Translations under genes and position numbers: made by a program
Notes under the pieces: model-generated
The model's database searches: none
What the model was told of the DNA's origin: nothing
Seen by the model: the letters and a program-made list of their open reading frames with translations, nothing else
Assembly (NCBI GenBank): GCA_963810555.1
Contig: CAWENX010000006.1
Location: 1-64,000, forward strand
From: G963677325 sp963810555
GTDB lineage: Bacteria > Bacteroidota > Bacteroidia > Bacteroidales > Prolixibacteraceae
DNA length: 64,000 bases
Reading direction: 5' to 3'
Part shown: in pieces, positions 47,162 to 56,414 of the stretch
Layout of the letters: every line of letters begins with the position of its first letter
Numbering within the stretch: the stretch's first letter is position 1

Positions 47162-48743
47162 CTAAAATAAATTACTCTCAATATATTCCAGATAAAGCTC
47201 CTGGTATCTTTTATGATCATTTCCAGGCAAATATTCAATACCGGATCTTTCGGTATTAAATTTCAATGCACCGCGTGCTTCGTCAATGCTGTTATATATT
47301 CCCAAAGCCATAAATGTCGTCATCGCTGCGCCCAGTGAAGTGGTTTCAGGTATATCAACGACTTTTACAGGGATACCCAGCACATCAGCCCGTATCTGAT
47401 TCCAAAGAGCATTTTTTGATCCTCCGCCAACGCAGATCACATCCTTCACCTTGCAATTGGCGGCTCTTTGAAGCCCTGTAAGTCCAATACGGGTATAATA
47501 AGATAAGGCCTCCAAAGCTGCACGATAGATGTGGGCCCGGGTCGTTTCGTGCGTAAATCCTTTTATTTCTCCCGGTTTGTTTGAGAATCCGCCTGAAAAC
47601 AGTTCAGGTATCATTGTAACCCCATTAGTTCCGGGCGGGATTAAACTGGCTTCATTGATCATCGTTTCATAGCCTGAATTCCTGGGAAGATCGTAATAAA
47701 AAAGCCGGCTTACCCATTCAAGCACACCCGAAGCCACCCACTGTACTCCGATATCAACGAGACCTGGCTGAGAATCAAACTCAATGGTCATTCCTGAATT
47801 TCTTTCGGGCATTTGCAACGATCCTGATAAAGCCCTTAGCATCAGTATTTCCCAGGTACCCGAACTTAACACTGGTTGATTTAATCCTGCTCCTGAACCA
47901 AGGATGGCAAATTGTGTGTCATGACCCGATGAGATAACAGGAATGATGTGCTGATGTGCTCCGTCAGATAAATCTGACGGCAAAGAATAGCGGGATCGGG
48001 AGTTTGATTTGGTGATGTGGTGAGTGTGGTGATGCGCTGATGCCTTGACGAGGCTGGATTCCCAAAGCTTCTGCTACATCTGATTTCAGATTGCCTACAA
48101 TAGTTCCAGGTTCAGCAAGTGAGGGGAATTGACTTTTATCTAACCCCAGTGGTTTCAGAATATCTTCCGAAAAATTGCGCCTTTTATTATCGGTTAACAT
48201 GCTGGTTCCGGCCATCGTTGTGTCAGTGACAAATTCGCCGGTCAGACGGTAAATGATAAGAGAAGGCATAAATAACCAATAGTCCGTCTCATCAAGTACA
48301 TCAGGCCTGTTCTCGCGAAGCCAGATAAGCTTAAAAATGGTGTTGAAATGGTAAGACTGTAATCCGGTAGTCTGATAAAGCCATTCGGGTTGATAGTATT
48401 TAAGAATATTTTTCTCGATATTTTCAGTTCTGCTGCATTGCCATGAGATAACAGGATAACAAATTTCTCCATTTTTCTTCACAGGGGCGCCGTCAACACC
48501 AAAAGTAGTCACAGTCACCGCGATGATTTCTGTGTTTATGGCTTCACTGCATACCTTCTTACTGCAATCCAGCAGTTTATTCCATATGTCGTCGATATCC
48601 CAGATAAGTCCGCCTTTAAAATACGGATCAGCGATGGTTTTATTGGCAAGGGAATGTGAAGAAATAATAACACCCCCTTCATCAACCAGGCAGGCTTTTA
48701 CATTTGTGGCCCCACAATCTAAGATAAGTATAGCTTTGTTCAT
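47162..48743 (-). pseudogene. fucK: L-fuculokinase FucK, interrupted by a 97-bp insertion
   Basis: FucK phosphorylates L-fuculose to L-fuculose-1-phosphate. Both halves match E. coli FucK closely: ILDCGATNVKAC, AVTVTTFGVDGAPV, DTTMAGTSML, then IPVISSGHDTQFAILGSG, PVLSSGTWEILM, VASGVLEWV and VCVGGGSKNALWNQI-type C-terminal motifs. They are in different frames. Between GIQPRQGI and PVISSGHD lies the insertion 47946-48042; taking it out joins the frame exactly (see the insertion entry). The protein as it stands stops after about 259 residues. Unless the insertion is removed or bypassed, this fucose cluster lacks kinase activity. Confidence 0.9.
47946..48042. mobile_element. 97-bp insertion in fucK with hairpin core
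   Basis: The insert holds the perfect hairpin CCGTCAGATAAATCTGACGG (47961-47980, 8-bp arms, 4-base loop) and a TGGTGATGTGGTGAGTGTGG-type low-complexity run. It is bordered by ATG on both sides (47943-47945 and 48040-48042), perhaps a 3-bp target duplication. Longer near-matches GATGTGCTGATG and GATGCGCTGATG lie at the two edges. It has no coding capacity, so it would be a non-autonomous element or a captured intergenic repeat. Confidence 0.65.
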
Positions 48744-48815
48744 CGCACAGTTTTCAATATTAGATTCGTGTAATTCGTCGAAAATTCGTGTAATTCACAA
48801 CTCATAATTCATAAC

Positions 48816-50054
48816 TCATTTCTCATATCTGATTTTGTATCCATCTAATCCAAAAAATAAGATATAGGCAAAACATACCAACGGTACGATAAAGCCGATT
48901 GCCATGCTGTAGGTATCAGCAATCCAGCCCATAAAAACAGGACAAACCGCCCCTCCGGCAACCATCATGACCAATAAGGATGAACCTTTCTTGGTCAATC
49001 CCCCAAGCTTCTTTATTCCCAAAGCAAAAATGGTCGGAAACATGATGGACATGCAGAAATAGCATACATAAATCGCGGTAATGGAAACCCATCCAAGACC
49101 TGCCATCACAACAATCATGGTAATTACATTGACCAAGGCATAAACGGCCAGCATCCGGTGCGGATTGAACCATTTCATGAACAAGGTGCCGAGAAATCTT
49201 CCTGACATAAAGAAGATAAAACCAAGTGACAATAAATAGGCTGCCTTTTCATTGGATATTTCCGGTTTGGCCTCAGTTACATAATTGATAAAGAAACTGT
49301 TCACTCCTGTTTGAGCGGCAACATAAAGAAACTGGGCTAATATAGCGTGCTTAAAATGTCTGAATTTAAATAAATCAATGAATTTACCTTTCTCTCCGTG
49401 ACTGTTATATTCCCCTTCATGGATATCCGGGAGTTTTGTGAACATAAACAACAAAGCCACAAGCACGACCAATACTCCAATGATCATGTAGGGTAATGCC
49501 ATTGAGGCAAATTTATTGGCATTGTGATCAGCAGATGCCCCGAAAATCAAAAGACCGCCGACGCTGGGACCAATAATCCATCCCAGACCATTAAACGACT
49601 GAGAAAAATTAAGCCGTTGCTCAGCCCTTTCCGGCGGTCCAAGGACTGATGAATAAGGATTGGCCGCTGTTTCCAGCAAGGTGAGCCCGCAGGCAATAAT
49701 AAAAAGGCATAACAAAGTAAATTCAAAGGTCTGGATGTAAGTTGCAGGGAAAAACAGAAAGGCGCCCGCGGCATAAAACAGAAGTCCTAAAATAATCCCT
49801 CTTTTGTATCCAAACCGATTCATGATCAGGCCTGCAGGTATTGCCATCACAGCATAACCGCCATATAGAGCAGCCTGCACCCACCCGGATCTGGATTTGG
49901 TAATTCCCAGGATATCCTGGAAATGCTTGTTCAGCACATCGAGAAGGCTGTGGGCAAAACCCCATAGAAAGAACAGGCTGGTAACCAAAATAAAGGGAAT
50001 AAGATAACTTGTTCCGTTGATTCTGACCAGGGAGGTTGTATTTTTTTGTGTCAT
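48816..50054 (-). CDS. fucP: L-fucose:H+ symporter FucP
   Basis: A 412-residue major-facilitator transporter with 12 predicted helices. FucP signatures are LFFLWGFAHSLLDVLNKHFQ near the start, GYAVMAIPAGLIMNRFGYKRG, and LTLLETAANPYSSVLGP. The fucose isomerase, kinase and fucosidase neighbours support fucose as substrate. It follows the fucosidase by about 120 bases and precedes fucK on the same strand. Confidence 0.93.
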   Translation of the reverse strand: MTQKNTTSLVRINGTSYLIPFILVTSLFFLWGFAHSLLDVLNKHFQDILGITKSRSGWVQAALYGGYAVMAIPAGLIMNRFGYKRGIILGLLFYAAGAFLFFPATYIQTFEFTLLCLFIIACGLTLLETAANPYSSVLGPPERAEQRLNFSQSFNGLGWIIGPSVGGLLIFGASADHNANKFASMALPYMIIGVLVVLVALLFMFTKLPDIHEGEYNSHGEKGKFIDLFKFRHFKHAILAQFLYVAAQTGVNSFFINYVTEAKPEISNEKAAYLLSLGFIFFMSGRFLGTLFMKWFNPHRMLAVYALVNVITMIVVMAGLGWVSITAIYVCYFCMSIMFPTIFALGIKKLGGLTKKGSSLLVMMVAGGAVCPVFMGWIADTYSMAIGFIVPLVCFAYILFFGLDGYKIRYEK

Positions 50055-50172
50055 AAGTAGAAATATAGTTTCAGAGTTTCAGGGTTTAAGTGGCAGCAAC
50101 AGGTGCAGTTGCAGTAAAAGTTCAGACTGCCACTGATTAGTGCAACTGCCACTACTAATAATGCCTATCGTT

Positions 50173-51540
50173 TTATTTTAATGGCACCTTAAAAACCGTA
50201 TCATTATGATCCGGCGTATTGGACGGACTGGTAAAATTGATGAAATAATTTTCCGTTCCCTCTTCACTCCACCACCTTGATGATGACGGCACTTCAGCCC
50301 CTGTGCTAAGCAAATAAGACTTTCCGGCTCTGCTTCCAATCCCTTTTAGTTTTAACGGAACTAAACTCGAATACATCCAATGTACATACAGCATATTGCC
50401 TTTTTGCGTGTATCTTCCCCAGTCTGGTTTCGCTAATTCCGATGCCCCGCAGCCATAAATACTCTCGCTATTTTTGTCCATCCACTTGCCTACTTCCTTC
50501 AGGATACAAACGCTTTGCTCAGGAATATTGCCGCGGGCATCCGGCCCCACATTGAGCAGCATATTGCCGTTTTTACTGACACAGTTTACAAGAGATTGAA
50601 TGATCAGTTGAGGAGTCTTCCAGTTATCATCAAACTGGCTATACCCCCAATTGTTGTTAAGCGTAAGACAAGTCTCCCAAGGGACCGGGTTGCCGTATTT
50701 ATCCAGAAGCCCTTCTTCAGGGATACCCTGCTCAGGAGTCTCGAAATCTCCGTAGGAGCTGATGGTACGCGTGCTGTTTTTAGTTCCCTGATTAATGGTC
50801 AACCGATTATCAATCAATATATCAGGCTGATATTTCCTTACCATTTCCAGGAGTTCCCTGGCTTTCCATTTTTCCCCTGCGTACCCGTCAAATGAATAAT
50901 CGAACCACATGATGTCAATTTTACCGTAGTTTTTGACCAGCTCTTCCACCTGTCCATGCATGTACTTCAGGTAGTTATCCCAGTTAAAGTTTCGTTTGGC
51001 ATATTCCTTGTCATCCCGCTGAGGATGGTTGCCTACATTGGGATAATCGGGATGGTGCCAATCGATAAGGGAATAATAAAGGCCTACCTTTAATCCTTCT
51101 GCCCTGAAAGCATCGAGAAACTCCTTTACCACATCACGTCCGTTGAAGCGTGTACTAATTTTATAGTCTGTGAGTTTACTGTCGAACATGCAAAAACCGT
51201 CATGGTGTTTGGCGGTAAGAACGGCATATTTCATCCCGGCTTGTTTGGCAATCCTGGCCCATTTTTTGGCATCAAAGTCAACCGGATCGAATTCATCCAC
51301 ATAGACCTGATATTGTTTGGTAGTCAGCCTTTCATTCGATTTAACCCATTCACCGCGCGCCGGCACCGCATAAGCGCCGAAATGAATAAACATGCCAAAC
51401 CTTGTTTGCCGCCACCACTGAGTACGCTGCATCAGTTTATTATAAGAATCGGTATAGGCCTGAGAAGGTTTATCCTGTGCAAATGCAATAGTATCTGCCA
51501 CAGCGATCAGTAATAGTAAAGTTACCAAAAATCTTTTCAT
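50173..51540 (-). CDS. Alpha-L-fucosidase, GH29, secreted
   Basis: A 455-residue exported glycosidase that releases L-fucose from glycans. ATG at 51540 starts a signal peptide (MKRFLVTLLLLIAVADTIAFA); the longer open frame upstream lies within fucI and is not likely used. GH29 motifs: RFGMFIHFGAYAVPARGEW, YAVLTAKHHDGFCMFDS, VGLYYSLIDWHHPDYP. The nucleophile aspartate is in DIMWFDYSFDG. It begins 11 bases after fucI ends, so fucI-fucosidase-fucP-fucK is a probable operon. Confidence 0.94.
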   Translation of the reverse strand: MKRFLVTLLLLIAVADTIAFAQDKPSQAYTDSYNKLMQRTQWWRQTRFGMFIHFGAYAVPARGEWVKSNERLTTKQYQVYVDEFDPVDFDAKKWARIAKQAGMKYAVLTAKHHDGFCMFDSKLTDYKISTRFNGRDVVKEFLDAFRAEGLKVGLYYSLIDWHHPDYPNVGNHPQRDDKEYAKRNFNWDNYLKYMHGQVEELVKNYGKIDIMWFDYSFDGYAGEKWKARELLEMVRKYQPDILIDNRLTINQGTKNSTRTISSYGDFETPEQGIPEEGLLDKYGNPVPWETCLTLNNNWGYSQFDDNWKTPQLIIQSLVNCVSKNGNMLLNVGPDARGNIPEQSVCILKEVGKWMDKNSESIYGCGASELAKPDWGRYTQKGNMLYVHWMYSSLVPLKLKGIGSRAGKSYLLSTGAEVPSSSRWWSEEGTENYFINFTSPSNTPDHNDTVFKVPLK

Positions 51541-51551
51541 GGATGATGATT

Positions 51552-53327
51552 TTATTTGTATAATGCCCCGTAAGTTTGACATGCTCTGTAATCCGATCCT
51601 TCGCTGTCCATTCCAAATGCGGACCATGCGCTCGGGCGGAAAATATCTTTATCCTCCACGTTATGCATGCAAACCGGTATCCGTAGCATGGATGCCAGTG
51701 TAATCAGGTCAGCACCTATATGTCCATAGCTGAATGCCCCATGGTTGGCGCCCCAGTTGTACATAACGGAATAAACATCAGCAAAAGGTCCTTTACCGGT
51801 CAGACGAGGTACAAACCATGTAGTCGGCCAGGTCTTATCAGTCCGGTCATCCAGGATTTTATGCACCTCAGAAGGTACTTCGGCGGTCCATCCTTCGGCA
51901 ATCTGTAATACAGGTCCCAAACCTTTTATCAGGTTAATCCGCGACATCGTTACAGGCATACCTCCTTTGGTCAGGAAGTTGGAGGAAAATCCGCCTCCCC
52001 TGAAATATCCCTGAGAGGCAGGGTACCATGTAGTGGCATCGAGACATTTCTGAGCTTCGGCTTCTGATATCTCCCAATAAGGTTTCATTACCGGTTTTCC
52101 TTCTCTGGTCATTTGACCGCTTCCATCAAGTGAAGCAGACCCTGAGTTGATAAGGTGAATTATTCCATCTTTTGCTAATCCGGTGAGTTCTTTTCCCGTT
52201 ACCCTTTTGACAGCCTCAGGACTCCAGTAGGTACGTACATCGGCAAATACCTGCGGAGTATTTGAAAGCAGGTGACCGAACAGCATGGCTACTCCGTTAA
52301 GAGAATCATTTTCTGTCGCCACCACAAATGCCTCACGTATTCCGTTCCAGTCGAATGATGAGTTAAGCATCGCTTCCGGGAAGTCCCCGTTGGGCATATG
52401 GTCAGTCCATTGCCGTTGTCCCTGGAATCCGGCGGCAATGGCATTGTGGCCCAAAGCCTCTTCACCGAATCCCATTCCTGCAAGTTCAGGATTGCCGATC
52501 ATCAGGTCGCGTATGATAAGCGTCATTTTTACCACATATTCCCATATCTCATCTTTCCTGATACGGCTGAGTTGTCTGGAAGGATCGTTTAGATCAGCGC
52601 CTTCCCTGCAATTGGCTTTTGTCCATGCGATGGCTTTTTCATATTCTTTTTTGTCATAAATACCTTCATTCACACGGCGTATGATCTCCGACATATCAAC
52701 ATATTCATTTCGCATGCCGAGCCAGGTCTGAAAGAAATCAGCATCCACAATGGATCCGGCAATCCCCATTGAAACTGAACCAATGGACAGATAAGATTTC
52801 CCTCTCAGGGTGGCTGTTGCAAGTCCTGCTTTCGCAAATCTCAGAAGTTTGATTTTTACATCTTCCGGAATAGTTGTATCCGAGGAATCCTGCACATCAT
52901 GCCCATAAATGCTGAAAGCAGGTAATCCCTTCTGATTGTGCCCTGCAAGCGCTGCCGCAAGATAAACAGCGCCGGGCCGTTCTGTACCGTTGAAACCCCA
53001 AATGGCTTTCGGGGTGTAAGGATTCATATCGATTGTTTCACTTCCGTAACACCAGCAGGGAGTTACCGTAATCGATACCCCGACTCCTTCTTTTTCAAAT
53101 TTCTCGGCTGCCATAGCAGCTTCTTTAACTCCTCCAATGCAGGTATCAGCAATGATGCACTCCACCGGACTGCCATCCGCATGGCGAAGTTCTCTTGTTA
53201 GCAACTCTGCCACTCTTTTAGCCATATTCATGGTTTGTGCTTCGAGTGATTCACGCACTCCTCCCCTGCGCCCGTCTATCGCAGGCCTTATGCCTACTTT
53301 GGGATTTGAATTTTCTGATCTTTTCAT
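51552..53327 (-). CDS. fucI: L-fucose isomerase FucI
   Basis: It converts L-fucose to L-fuculose with a Mn2+ cofactor. At 591 residues it has the normal length. It opens with NPKVGIRPAIDGRRGGVRES and includes ITVTPCWCYGSETIDMNP, GTERPGAVYLAAALA and GHDVQDSSDTTIPEDV. The conserved E and D metal ligands lie in MGFGEEALGHN-type and later segments. It is the first gene of the fucose operon and is intact. Confidence 0.96.
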   Translation of the reverse strand: MKRSENSNPKVGIRPAIDGRRGGVRESLEAQTMNMAKRVAELLTRELRHADGSPVECIIADTCIGGVKEAAMAAEKFEKEGVGVSITVTPCWCYGSETIDMNPYTPKAIWGFNGTERPGAVYLAAALAGHNQKGLPAFSIYGHDVQDSSDTTIPEDVKIKLLRFAKAGLATATLRGKSYLSIGSVSMGIAGSIVDADFFQTWLGMRNEYVDMSEIIRRVNEGIYDKKEYEKAIAWTKANCREGADLNDPSRQLSRIRKDEIWEYVVKMTLIIRDLMIGNPELAGMGFGEEALGHNAIAAGFQGQRQWTDHMPNGDFPEAMLNSSFDWNGIREAFVVATENDSLNGVAMLFGHLLSNTPQVFADVRTYWSPEAVKRVTGKELTGLAKDGIIHLINSGSASLDGSGQMTREGKPVMKPYWEISEAEAQKCLDATTWYPASQGYFRGGGFSSNFLTKGGMPVTMSRINLIKGLGPVLQIAEGWTAEVPSEVHKILDDRTDKTWPTTWFVPRLTGKGPFADVYSVMYNWGANHGAFSYGHIGADLITLASMLRIPVCMHNVEDKDIFRPSAWSAFGMDSEGSDYRACQTYGALYK

Positions 53328-53460
53328 AATTTCAGGTTTTTATCTAGTAATTCAATCGAATAAAATTACATTTCTGTAGTTGTTTTATTAAGCCACTTTA
53401 CGTGAGGAATTAAAATATTCTCCTTCATGGCAGTTTTCGCTCAAAGGTATCAGAATTAAA

Positions 53461-53495
53461 AAACTCTTACAATGATTGACTGTAAGAGTTTTTTT
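53461..53495 (-). terminator. Terminator downstream of the small secreted-protein gene
   Basis: AAACTCTTACA (53461-53471) pairs with TGTAAGAGTTT (53481-53491) through an 11-bp stem, with A/T runs on both sides. It is 22 bases past the end of the gene at 53517. Confidence 0.75.
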
Positions 53496-53516
53496 AATAA
53501 GTGCCTGCCAATAATA

Positions 53517-54002
53517 CTAATCAGCAATATATTTCAGATTATTTCCCAATAAAAGTGCAAAAGATTGCATTTGGGCAAAGTTTTCATGTTGTATGGAGTT
53601 TTTCGTTCCAGTGTTTGAAATCTTTTTGAATGATTTTTCCTGGCTCTCGGTATAATCCGGCCCTCCCATATAATTGGTAGTATACTTTCCGGTAATAGTA
53701 ATTGCATTATCTTTAATCGATACGGTAAATATATAAGTAACAATCCTTTCTTTAAAATTTTTTTTGGTCGATATTCTCAGAGTATTATCTACTTTGGACT
53801 GAAGAGATAAATAATTATTATTTATCACATCATCAATCAATTTTAAGTTATCATCAGTTGAAAGATTATTATTTACCACAATCTCAGATGTTCCTTTGGG
53901 AGCTTGTATTTCATCCTTTGAACCTTTTGGTTCTTCTTTGGCAATTACCGATAAACTTAAGGTTGCAATTAAGAAAAGGAGGCCAATTATTTTCGTCTTC
54001 AT
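53517..54002 (-). CDS. Small secreted protein of unknown function
   Basis: A 161-residue protein with a signal peptide (MKTKIIGLLFLIATLSLSVIA). The mature part has a charged start, an NNN-rich segment and a predicted alpha/beta region (LKLIDDVINNNYLSLQSKV, RIVTYIFTVSIKDNAITI). It loosely resembles the DUF4468 type of small secreted proteins, but I cannot confirm this. It has its own terminator and no obvious operon partner. Confidence 0.6.
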   Translation of the reverse strand: MKTKIIGLLFLIATLSLSVIAKEEPKGSKDEIQAPKGTSEIVVNNNLSTDDNLKLIDDVINNNYLSLQSKVDNTLRISTKKNFKERIVTYIFTVSIKDNAITITGKYTTNYMGGPDYTESQEKSFKKISNTGTKNSIQHENFAQMQSFALLLGNNLKYIAD

Positions 54003-54269
54003 AGTATAGAAAAGGCTTTTAAATTATTCTGGAATTTTTCGGGTCAATTTTCTTTTTTAGACTTCAATTCTTTATTAAGGTTTAACTTTACCAGTTTCTT
54101 TGTAAGAATCTGTTAAATTAACAACATTCTTTAGCAATTGTTTTTCTTTGCCGATTAATCTAACCAGCCTGTCTAAATTTCTTCAGACTAAATCCTGTCT
54201 CATCCACTCATCAGCACAACTTGTACCGAATCTTCAGAATCAGCATATCAACTCATCAGCAAATCAGTA

Positions 54270-54287
54270 CCCCGATAGGTATCGGGG
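54270..54287. repeat. 18-bp palindrome CCCCGATAGGTATCGGGG
   Basis: Eight-base arms around a GG centre. It is close in sequence to the palindrome at 19921, which suggests a genome-wide repeat family. Confidence 0.6.
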
Positions 54288-54333
54288 CACATCAACTCTT
54301 ATCTTCCTTAATTCCTTAATTCCTTTATTAATA

Positions 54334-54368
54334 AAAATCCCTCAAAGCACTTCACCTTGAGGGATTTT
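54334..54368 (-). terminator. Terminator of the sugar epimerase gene
   Basis: AAAATCCCTCAA (54334-54345) and TTGAGGGATTTT (54357-54368) form a 12-bp stem with an 11-base loop, 26 bases past the stop of the gene at 54394. The minus strand has a T-rich tail. Confidence 0.8.
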
Positions 54369-54393
54369 ATAAGGATATTTCTATACCTTCAGA

Positions 54394-55236
54394 TTATTCT
54401 TCTTTCGTTGTTTTGATCACTCCCCTGAAATAGCCAATTGATTCTGCAATACTCATAAAGGGATCATTCATGTTGATCTCATTTTCAAGACCGCATACTC
54501 CCGTATATCCGACCTCTCTCAAAGCTTTCACAAAAGCGGGGAAATCGATTATTCCACGGCCGATTTCCAGCGAATAACCAAGTTTAGTTCTTCCGGTTAC
54601 ATCTTTGATATGAATGTCAAATACACGGCTCTTGTACCTTTTCAGATCAGCAATAGGATCTTTTCCGGCACGGGTATCATGGCCGATATCGAGGCACATG
54701 CCGATTCTCGGATCGAGGTTTTTGACATGATTCCATACATCTTCCGCATCGGGATAGATGGCAATATCCGGTCCGTGAAGATGGATTGCAAAATGAAAGT
54801 TGTATTCCTTTACTTTTTTGTCCACATAAGGAAGCAGATCATAATTCGGAACACCGACTATCAGAGTAACGCCAGCCCTTTTTGCATATTCAAAAGCACG
54901 GTCAACTTCTGCCTCGCTTCTCATATAGAGGGGACCCACACCGTAACCTGTGACGCCCGCATCACTGAGTTTTTTGTGAAAAGCGGCAATCTGTTCATCC
55001 GTACTGTTAAGCGGAAGATGAAAATCCTTGATGCACAGGTAGTGCAGATCCAGTTTTTTCATTGTCTCCAGGGTCTTATCCAGATCAAACTTAAGAAAAC
55101 TATATCCAGCCATTCCCAATTTGAATTGTTCCCCTGTTTCGGGTGGAGGCTGAGGCCCTGGTTTTTGTGACTGTTGTGCGGCTGCAAGCATAAAGGACAT
55201 TATCCCCGCAAGCAGAAATACAAAACTCTTTTTCAT
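54394..55236 (-). CDS. Exported sugar phosphate isomerase/epimerase (AP endonuclease 2 fold)
   Basis: A 280-residue TIM-barrel protein of the xylose-isomerase-like family with a signal peptide (MKKSFVFLLAGIMSFMLAAA); the frame is open further upstream, but ATG at 55236 fits the signal. Metal-binding positions are recognisable in CLDIGHDTRAGKDP, VFDIHIKDVTG and VCGLENEIN. The reaction is unknown. Such exported forms are common beside Bacteroidota sugar-use genes, and the fucose cluster is 1 kb away but separated by terminators. Confidence 0.82.
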   Translation of the reverse strand: MKKSFVFLLAGIMSFMLAAAQQSQKPGPQPPPETGEQFKLGMAGYSFLKFDLDKTLETMKKLDLHYLCIKDFHLPLNSTDEQIAAFHKKLSDAGVTGYGVGPLYMRSEAEVDRAFEYAKRAGVTLIVGVPNYDLLPYVDKKVKEYNFHFAIHLHGPDIAIYPDAEDVWNHVKNLDPRIGMCLDIGHDTRAGKDPIADLKRYKSRVFDIHIKDVTGRTKLGYSLEIGRGIIDFPAFVKALREVGYTGVCGLENEINMNDPFMSIAESIGYFRGVIKTTKEE

Positions 55237-55365
55237 AAACAATTTATTTTTTGTGATGGCATAAAAGTATAAATAATCAATGAAAACAATGATCAACAAT
55301 TTCTTTTAAAGAAATAGTTTATTCTAATTTTGCAAAATTTACCGGAAAGGCTTAAAAGAAATCGC

Positions 55366-56259
55366 ATGAAAAGAGGAGTATTACTGGCTGTTGGGGCATA
55401 CGGGTGCTGGGGATTGGTCCCTTTGTTCTGGAAGCTTTTAAAACAGGTGCCGGCTCCCCAATTGCTCGCTCACCGGATTGCATGGTCATTTCTCATATTG
55501 CTGATCATAGTTCTTTTGAAAGGAAAGTGGAAATCGTTTCGTAAAGAGGCTCTTCTAAAACGCAAATTGCGAATTTATTTGCTTGCTGCCATTCTGATCA
55601 CAATCAACTGGCTTACCTATGTCTGGGCTGTGAATGCCGGCCATATCGTGGAGGCAAGTCTTGGTTATTTTATTAATCCTTTGCTCAGCATGCTCTTCGG
55701 AGTGGTCTTTTTCCGTGAACGTCTCCGCCTCTGGCAATGGATACCGGTTAGTCTTGCCGCCTTAGGGGTTCTTTATCTCACTTTCTCTCTGGGCTCACTC
55801 CCCTGGATTGCCTTGACGCTTGCCACCTCGTTTGCATTTTATGGCGTTATAAAGAAAATAGCCCCTCTCGGTTCACTTTTCGGTTTGATGCTCGAGACCA
55901 GCATACTTGTGATTCCCGCAACTTTATATCTATACTTTGTAAATAGCGCCGGAAATGGTGCTTTTCTCCACGAAGGGGCTGAAATCAATCTTCTTTTGAT
56001 AGGGGCAGGGGTTATAACCGCATTCCCCCTGCTGATGTTCGCCTCTGCCGCACAGCAAATTCCACTTTCTCTCATAGGAATTTTACAATTTATCTCCCCC
56101 ACGCTTACATTTCTCACAGGAGTCTTTATTTATGGGGAACAATTCTCACACGTTCAGCTCATCGGATATGGAATGGTCTGGACAGCTCTCATCATTTTCG
56201 GCTTTGAAAGCTTTTCCGCCTGGCGCGCACGTTCCGTTACCATTGCCGAGATGGAATAA
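55366..56259 (+). CDS. rarD: RarD-type EamA permease
   Basis: A 297-residue protein with ten predicted membrane helices. It starts MKRGVLLAVGAYGCWGLVPLFWK and contains LLAHRIAWSFLILL, typical of the RarD branch of the drug/metabolite transporter superfamily. LTYVWAVNAGHIVEASLGYFINPLLSMLFG is the usual first-repeat signature, shown here only in part as ASLGYFINPL. Its substrate is not known. TAATTTTG at 55325-55332 may be its -7 box. Confidence 0.88.
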   Translation: MKRGVLLAVGAYGCWGLVPLFWKLLKQVPAPQLLAHRIAWSFLILLIIVLLKGKWKSFRKEALLKRKLRIYLLAAILITINWLTYVWAVNAGHIVEASLGYFINPLLSMLFGVVFFRERLRLWQWIPVSLAALGVLYLTFSLGSLPWIALTLATSFAFYGVIKKIAPLGSLFGLMLETSILVIPATLYLYFVNSAGNGAFLHEGAEINLLLIGAGVITAFPLLMFASAAQQIPLSLIGILQFISPTLTFLTGVFIYGEQFSHVQLIGYGMVWTALIIFGFESFSAWRARSVTIAEME

Positions 56260-56414
56260 AGAAGTTTGCTTCTCACCCTATGGGAGCCGAAGAAATTATC
56301 TCATTGCTGAACTTCATACGATTTCCTGCAATAATATTTGTTACTTTCGCTGACTTTACGTATTTTAAACAAAGATCTTTTTAAAGGATAATTGGAATTA
56401 ATGTTGTTTCGGAT

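Larger units (their letters stand above)
54003..54393. other. Spacer with palindrome and CATCAGCA repeats
   Basis: A 390-base gap. It holds the palindrome at 54270, scattered CATCAGCA/CATCAAC words at 54207-54297 like those in the fucK insertion (in reverse), and the terminator at 54334. No gene seen. Confidence 0.5.

Noticed and set aside
51541..51627. Longer N-terminus for the fucosidase
   Set aside because: The extra 29 codons overlap the end of fucI and would bury the signal peptide.
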